Origin: an uncultured Bacteroidales bacterium
GTDB taxonomy: Bacteria > Bacteroidota > Bacteroidia > Bacteroidales > Paludibacteraceae
Length of the DNA stretch: 10,650 nt
Assembly (NCBI GenBank): GCA_937911235.1
Contig: CALDPN010000144.1
Span: 1-10,650, forward strand
Direction of reading: 5' to 3'
The position numbers were made by a program, and so were the translations under genes. This document shows, piece after piece, positions 6,992-10,650 of the stretch. Under the pieces are notes generated by a model that saw nothing but the letters and a program-made list of their open reading frames with translations, was not told the DNA's origin and did no database searches. Within the stretch, counting starts at the first letter, position 1, and each line of letters begins with the position of its first letter.

Positions 6992-6999
6992 CAAAAGTA
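6992..6999 (-). promoter_or_regulatory. Candidate -7 box for the parA operon
   Basis: On the minus strand the sequence reads TACTTTTG, matching the Bacteroidota housekeeping -7 consensus TAnnTTTG. It lies 17 nt before the parA ATG, which would give a leader of roughly 10-13 nt. A run of nine T (complement of 7002-7010) fills part of the spacer. No convincing -33 TTG element is seen at the usual distance, so the call rests on the -7 match and position. Confidence 0.5.
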
Positions 7000-7066
7000 A
7001 TAAAAAAAAAGGAATGTTTAAGGAGTAAAAGTGCTATAAAAAATTAATTTTCTAAAAGAAAAATGC

Positions 7067-7074
7067 TATTTTTG
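7067..7074 (+). promoter_or_regulatory. Candidate -7 box for pheS-lon
   Basis: TATTTTTG matches the Bacteroidota -7 consensus TAnnTTTG, 43 nt upstream of the pheS ATG. This would give a leader of about 35-40 nt. The -33 region (around 7045-7052, attaattttc) is A/T-rich with no clear TTTG. The rest of the 143-nt divergent gap (6975-7117) holds A-runs and an A/T-rich leader with no Shine-Dalgarno site, no T-box and no stable hairpin visible by eye. Confidence 0.55.
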
Positions 7075-7117
7075 CAGTCGCTTTTAATTAACTAGCTAAT
7101 AAATAAACAAATATACC

Positions 7118-8134
7118 ATGGTAGAAAAAATTAACAACCTGTTAAAAGAGATTCAAAACCTTACAGCAAGTAGCAAGGAAGAGGTAGAACGTTTAAGAAT
7201 TCAATACCTAAGTAAAAAAGGTATATTAAACGATCTATTTAATGATTTCAAGAACGTTCCTAACGAAGAAAAACGCGCTGTAGGTCAACTACTTAACGAG
7301 CTTAAAAACGCAGCACAAGAAAAGATAAATTCTCTAAAAGATACTTTTGAAAGTGGCGACCAAGGAGAACAAATCGACCTTTCTCGTAGTGCATCAGACT
7401 TCAATTTAGGCACACGTCACCCACTTTCACTAGTGAAAAATGAAATCATCGACATTTTCTCACGCATTGGTTTCACCGTGGCAGAAGGTCCAGAAATTGA
7501 AGACGATTGGCACGTGTTTGGTGCGCTTAACTTCCCACCAGAACACCCTGCTCGCGACATGCAAGATACTTTCTTTATTGAGAAAAATCCAGATGTACTT
7601 CTTAGAACTCACACTTCTAGCGTACAATCTCGTGTAATGACTTCTCAGGAACCTCCTATCCGTGTGCTTTGCCCAGGTAGAGTATATAGAAACGAAGCTA
7701 TTTCTTATCGTGCTCACTGTTTCTTCCACCAAGTAGAAGGTTTATACATAGACAAAAACGTTTCATTTGCAGACCTAAAACAAGCACTTTTATATTTTGC
7801 AAAAGAAATGTTTGGCGAAGAAACACAAATTCGTCTTCGTCCTTCATACTTCCCATTTACAGAGCCTAGTGCCGAAATGGACATTTCTTGTAACTTATGT
7901 GGCGGTAAAGGTTGTCCTTTCTGCAAACACACAGGTTGGGTAGAAATCTTAGGTTGTGGTATGGTAGATCCAAACGTTTTAGAAGAATGTGGTATTGATT
8001 CTAAAGTTTATACCGGTTATGCATTTGGTATGGGTGTGGAACGTATTGCCAACCTTAAATACCAATGTAAAGACTTACGTATGTTCTCAGAAAATGACCT
8101 ACGCTTCCTAAAACAATTTGAATCTGCCCTTTAA
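7118..8134 (+). CDS. pheS: Phenylalanyl-tRNA synthetase alpha subunit
   Basis: 338 residues, the usual length of bacterial PheS. It is the catalytic alpha chain of the alpha2beta2 enzyme that attaches phenylalanine to tRNA-Phe in the cytosol. An N-terminal coiled coil (about 1-85) is followed by the class II core: NFPPEHPARDMQDTF (138-152), RTHTSSVQ (163-170), GRVYRNEAISYRAHCFFHQVEG (motif 2, 187-208) and GYAFGMGVERIANLKY (motif 3, 300-315), ending in ENDLRFLKQF. A302 aligns with the E. coli Ala294 that sizes the amino-acid pocket, so normal Phe specificity is expected. Cysteines at 258, 261, 266 and 269 give the CxxC...CxxC knuckle common in PheS outside gamma-proteobacteria. pheT is not adjacent. 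The ATG at 7118 follows an A/T-rich leader. lon starts 2 nt after the stop, so the two are likely co-transcribed. Confidence 0.98.
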   Translation: MVEKINNLLKEIQNLTASSKEEVERLRIQYLSKKGILNDLFNDFKNVPNEEKRAVGQLLNELKNAAQEKINSLKDTFESGDQGEQIDLSRSASDFNLGTRHPLSLVKNEIIDIFSRIGFTVAEGPEIEDDWHVFGALNFPPEHPARDMQDTFFIEKNPDVLLRTHTSSVQSRVMTSQEPPIRVLCPGRVYRNEAISYRAHCFFHQVEGLYIDKNVSFADLKQALLYFAKEMFGEETQIRLRPSYFPFTEPSAEMDISCNLCGGKGCPFCKHTGWVEILGCGMVDPNVLEECGIDSKVYTGYAFGMGVERIANLKYQCKDLRMFSENDLRFLKQFESAL

Positions 8135-8136
8135 TC

Positions 8137-10650
8137 ATGAAAGAATTTAAAAAGGTTATTATAAATGCTATCGGCGAAGACCTAGAAGACGCTAGTTTCA
8201 TTCCACTAATGTCGGAAGGCGACGCCGAAAACCATTCTAAATCGATAAAACAAGACACGGAAATAGACATTCTTCCACTTAGGAATACTGTTCTATTTCC
8301 TGGTGTTATTATGCCTATTGCCGTAGGCAGAAAATCTTCACTAAAACTTATTAGAGAAAACCATAAAAAAGGAAATCTAATAGGCTGCGTGGCTCAAAGA
8401 GACAAAAATGTAGATGCTCCAAAATTTGAAGACCTACACGAAGTGGGCACCACTGCAAATATCTTGAAGATACTTGAAATGCCAGAAGGCAACACTACAG
8501 TAATTGTTCAAGGCAAACAAACATTCCAACTAAATAGCATTATTGAAGACAAAAAAGGTTACTTAACAGGTGTTATTAGCCCAAGAAAGAGTAATCAAAA
8601 ATACGAAAAGAATCCTAGCAAAAACTTTAAAGCACTTATCGAGGCTATTAAAGACATTGCTATGAGAATTATTCGTATGTCGGGCAATGTGCAACAAGAC
8701 GTGCTATTTGCACTTAAAAACATTGAAGGCAATGGTTATATCGTAAACTTTATTGCTGCAAATGTAGGTCTTGAAAAAGATGACCGTCAAACTATTCTAG
8801 AAATTGAAGACTTAGAAGAACGTGCGTCTGAACTACTTAAGAAACTAAGCACTATGAGCCAAATGCTTGAGATAAAATCTTCAATCCAATCTCAGGCTAT
8901 GGAAAACATAGACAAACAACAACGCGAATACTTCCTACAACAACAAATTAAAACCATTCAAAAAGAACTTGGCGGAAGTATTTCTGAGCAAGATTTAAAA
9001 CAAATAAAAGAAAAGGCAAGCAAAAAGAAATGGTCTGACGAGGTGAAAGCTGCAGTAGAAAAACAAATTCAAAAACTTGAAGCACTTTCTCCACATTCAC
9101 CAGACTATTCTGTACAAAATAATTATGTTCAAACCTTGGTAGATTTACCTTGGAACGAATATACAAAGGATAATTTCAACCTAAAACGTGCTGAAAAAAT
9201 CCTAAATAGAGACCACTTTGGTCTAGACGATGTGAAAGACAGAATTATTGAGCATCTTGCTGTGCTTAAACTTAAAGGAAGTCTTCACTCCCCTATCATT
9301 TGCCTTTATGGCCCTCCTGGGGTGGGTAAAACCTCACTTGGTAAATCTGTGGCAGAAGCATTAGGCAGAAAATATGCACGTATTTCACTTGGTGGTCTTC
9401 ACGACGAATCTGAAATTAGAGGTCACCGCCGCACATATATTGGCGCAATGCCAGGACGCATTATCCAAAACCTACTTAAAGTAGGTAGTGCAAACCCTGT
9501 GTTTATCCTAGACGAAATAGATAAAGTGGGAAGCGACTACAAAGGCGACCCAAGTTCTGCACTACTAGAGGTGTTGGACCCAGAACAAAACAGTGCGTTT
9601 CACGACAATTTCATAGATATGGACTTCGACCTTTCAAACGTGTTGTTCATAGCTACAGCAAATTCACTTAGCAGTATTTCTAAACCACTTCTAGACCGTA
9701 TGGAACTTATCAACATAAGTGGCTATATAGTGGAAGAAAAAATAGAAATTGCAAACAAATATCTAATACCAAAGCAATTAGAAAACCACGGTTTAGACGA
9801 AAATGTAATCTCTATTCCTAAAAAGACTATTCGTGCCATTATAGAACAATATACACGTGAGTCTGGTGTGCGTGCATTGGATAAAACTATTGCAAAAATT
9901 GCTCGTAAAGCAGCCAAAAAACGTGCAATGGACGAAAACTTTACAGAAACCTTGCTTGAAAGCTCTTTATACGACTATTTAGGCTTAGCACCATTTAGCA
10001 AAGACGAACAAGACGACAAAGAAGAAGTAGGTATTGTAACAGGATTGGCATGGACTTCTGTGGGTGGTGAAATTCTTCAAATAGAAACTAGTATTTGCAA
10101 ATCTAAAGCAGGCAAACTTATCCTAACAGGCAATTTGGGCGATGTAATGAAAGAGTCTGCCACACTAGGACTTCAATACATTAGAGCTCACGCAGAAGAA
10201 TTTGGCATAAGCGAAGACTTCTTTGAAGATAAAAATATTCATATTCACGTGCCAGAAGGCGCTATTCCAAAAGATGGTCCATCTGCCGGTGTAACAATGG
10301 TATGTGCAATTGTATCATCATTTACAAATTATCCTGTTCACCATTTAACAGGTATGACTGGAGAAATTACTTTACGTGGAAGAGTTCTACCAATTGGTGG
10401 GTTAAGAGAAAAATCAATTGCTGCAAATAGATCTGGATTAAAAAGAATTTGTATTCCGATAGAAAACGTAAAAGATCTTGATGAAGTACCTGATATTGTA
10501 AAAGAGGAATTAGAAATAATTCGTCAATGCGTAAATTTGTCAGCTAGATCTATCAACCCAAAAGACGAAGGATACGATAAGGCAATTCCAATTTTTGCAA
10601 CAAACCTTCTACATGATCCAACATCTCTTTATGAGATTCTTTTGAATGTT
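8137..10650 (+). CDS. lon: ATP-dependent protease Lon (open at right edge, 838 codons visible)
   Basis: Cytosolic AAA+ serine protease that unfolds and degrades damaged and regulatory proteins. The ATG at 8137 comes 2 nt after the pheS stop. The N-terminal substrate domain begins at about 43 (IDILPLRNTVLFPGVIMPIAVGR). A long coiled-coil region follows (about 225-330, with REYFLQQQIKTIQKELG). Walker A is GPPGVGKTS (392-400), then the Lon signature GGLHDESEIRGHRRTYIGAMPG (419-440), Walker B FILDEIDK (456-463), and sensor region ATANS with LLDRME (518-523). The protease domain has the catalytic Ser in DGPSAG (S716) and Lys in GGLREK (K759), so it should be active. Total length exceeds E. coli Lon (784) mainly through about 40 extra N-terminal residues and an unusual tail. 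After about residue 797 the tail does not follow the usual Lon ending, and no stop is reached before the edge. Confidence 0.96.
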   Translation, partial: MKEFKKVIINAIGEDLEDASFIPLMSEGDAENHSKSIKQDTEIDILPLRNTVLFPGVIMPIAVGRKSSLKLIRENHKKGNLIGCVAQRDKNVDAPKFEDLHEVGTTANILKILEMPEGNTTVIVQGKQTFQLNSIIEDKKGYLTGVISPRKSNQKYEKNPSKNFKALIEAIKDIAMRIIRMSGNVQQDVLFALKNIEGNGYIVNFIAANVGLEKDDRQTILEIEDLEERASELLKKLSTMSQMLEIKSSIQSQAMENIDKQQREYFLQQQIKTIQKELGGSISEQDLKQIKEKASKKKWSDEVKAAVEKQIQKLEALSPHSPDYSVQNNYVQTLVDLPWNEYTKDNFNLKRAEKILNRDHFGLDDVKDRIIEHLAVLKLKGSLHSPIICLYGPPGVGKTSLGKSVAEALGRKYARISLGGLHDESEIRGHRRTYIGAMPGRIIQNLLKVGSANPVFILDEIDKVGSDYKGDPSSALLEVLDPEQNSAFHDNFIDMDFDLSNVLFIATANSLSSISKPLLDRMELINISGYIVEEKIEIANKYLIPKQLENHGLDENVISIPKKTIRAIIEQYTRESGVRALDKTIAKIARKAAKKRAMDENFTETLLESSLYDYLGLAPFSKDEQDDKEEVGIVTGLAWTSVGGEILQIETSICKSKAGKLILTGNLGDVMKESATLGLQYIRAHAEEFGISEDFFEDKNIHIHVPEGAIPKDGPSAGVTMVCAIVSSFTNYPVHHLTGMTGEITLRGRVLPIGGLREKSIAANRSGLKRICIPIENVKDLDEVPDIVKEELEIIRQCVNLSARSINPKDEGYDKAIPIFATNLLHDPTSLYEILLNV

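Noticed and set aside
7114..7123. Perfect 10-bp palindrome TACCATGGTA spanning the pheS start codon
   Set aside because: Too short to form a meaningful hairpin or operator; expected often by chance around ATG.
7375..8134. PheS cysteine knuckle (residues 258-280) as an unusual zinc insertion
   Set aside because: The CxxC...CxxC pattern before TGWVEIL is common in PheS of many bacteria, so it is not novel.
7511..10250. Three CACGTG cores (near 7511, 9854 and 10246) as parS candidates
   Set aside because: Flanks do not fit the parS arms; the best has about 10 of 16 matches, and all lie in coding sequence of pheS or lon.

Overview
The window looks like a piece of a Bacteroidota chromosome, most likely order Bacteroidales. 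The evidence is low G+C, gene starts with A/T-rich leaders instead of Shine-Dalgarno sites, two candidate -7 boxes of the Bacteroidota form TAnnTTTG, proteins restricted to or typical of the phylum (DUF4494, DUF5683), and the parA-parB-DUF5683-lytic transglycosylase order known from that phylum. No rRNA, tRNA, CRISPR array, insertion sequence or phage gene was seen. Essentially all of the sequence is housekeeping coding DNA, and the only long non-coding stretch is 143 nt.

Left arm, minus strand (6974 down to 1): parA, parB, a DUF5683 membrane protein, a MltD-like lytic transglycosylase with LysM, a DUF4494 protein, prfC (release factor 3), a CvfB/YitL-type S1-domain RNA-binding protein, and the first 149 residues of a MscS mechanosensitive channel that runs off the left edge. 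The first four genes overlap by 1-4 nt (TAATG, TTGA, TAATG), so they look translationally coupled. DUF4494 follows after 6 nt, prfC after a 71-nt repeat-filled spacer, cvfB after 19 nt that are also repeat, and mscS after 23 nt. The set could be one long transcript from the promoter in front of parA. It joins chromosome segregation, cell-wall remodelling, translation termination, RNA binding and osmotic protection.

Centre (6975-7117): a divergent promoter region with one candidate promoter facing each way.

Right arm, plus strand (7118 to the edge): pheS (phenylalanyl-tRNA synthetase alpha chain), then after 2 nt lon (ATP-dependent protease). lon is open to the right edge, with 838 codons visible.

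I found no clearly new multi-gene system. The items worth a second look are: a 7-bp tandem repeat family placed exactly at two stop codons in the minus-strand gene string, one copy forming an imperfect inverted repeat; an internal duplication in the DUF4494 protein; a TTG start for the DUF5683 gene overlapping the parB stop; a parS-like palindrome inside parB; and an unusual C-terminal tail with a codon shift in Lon.
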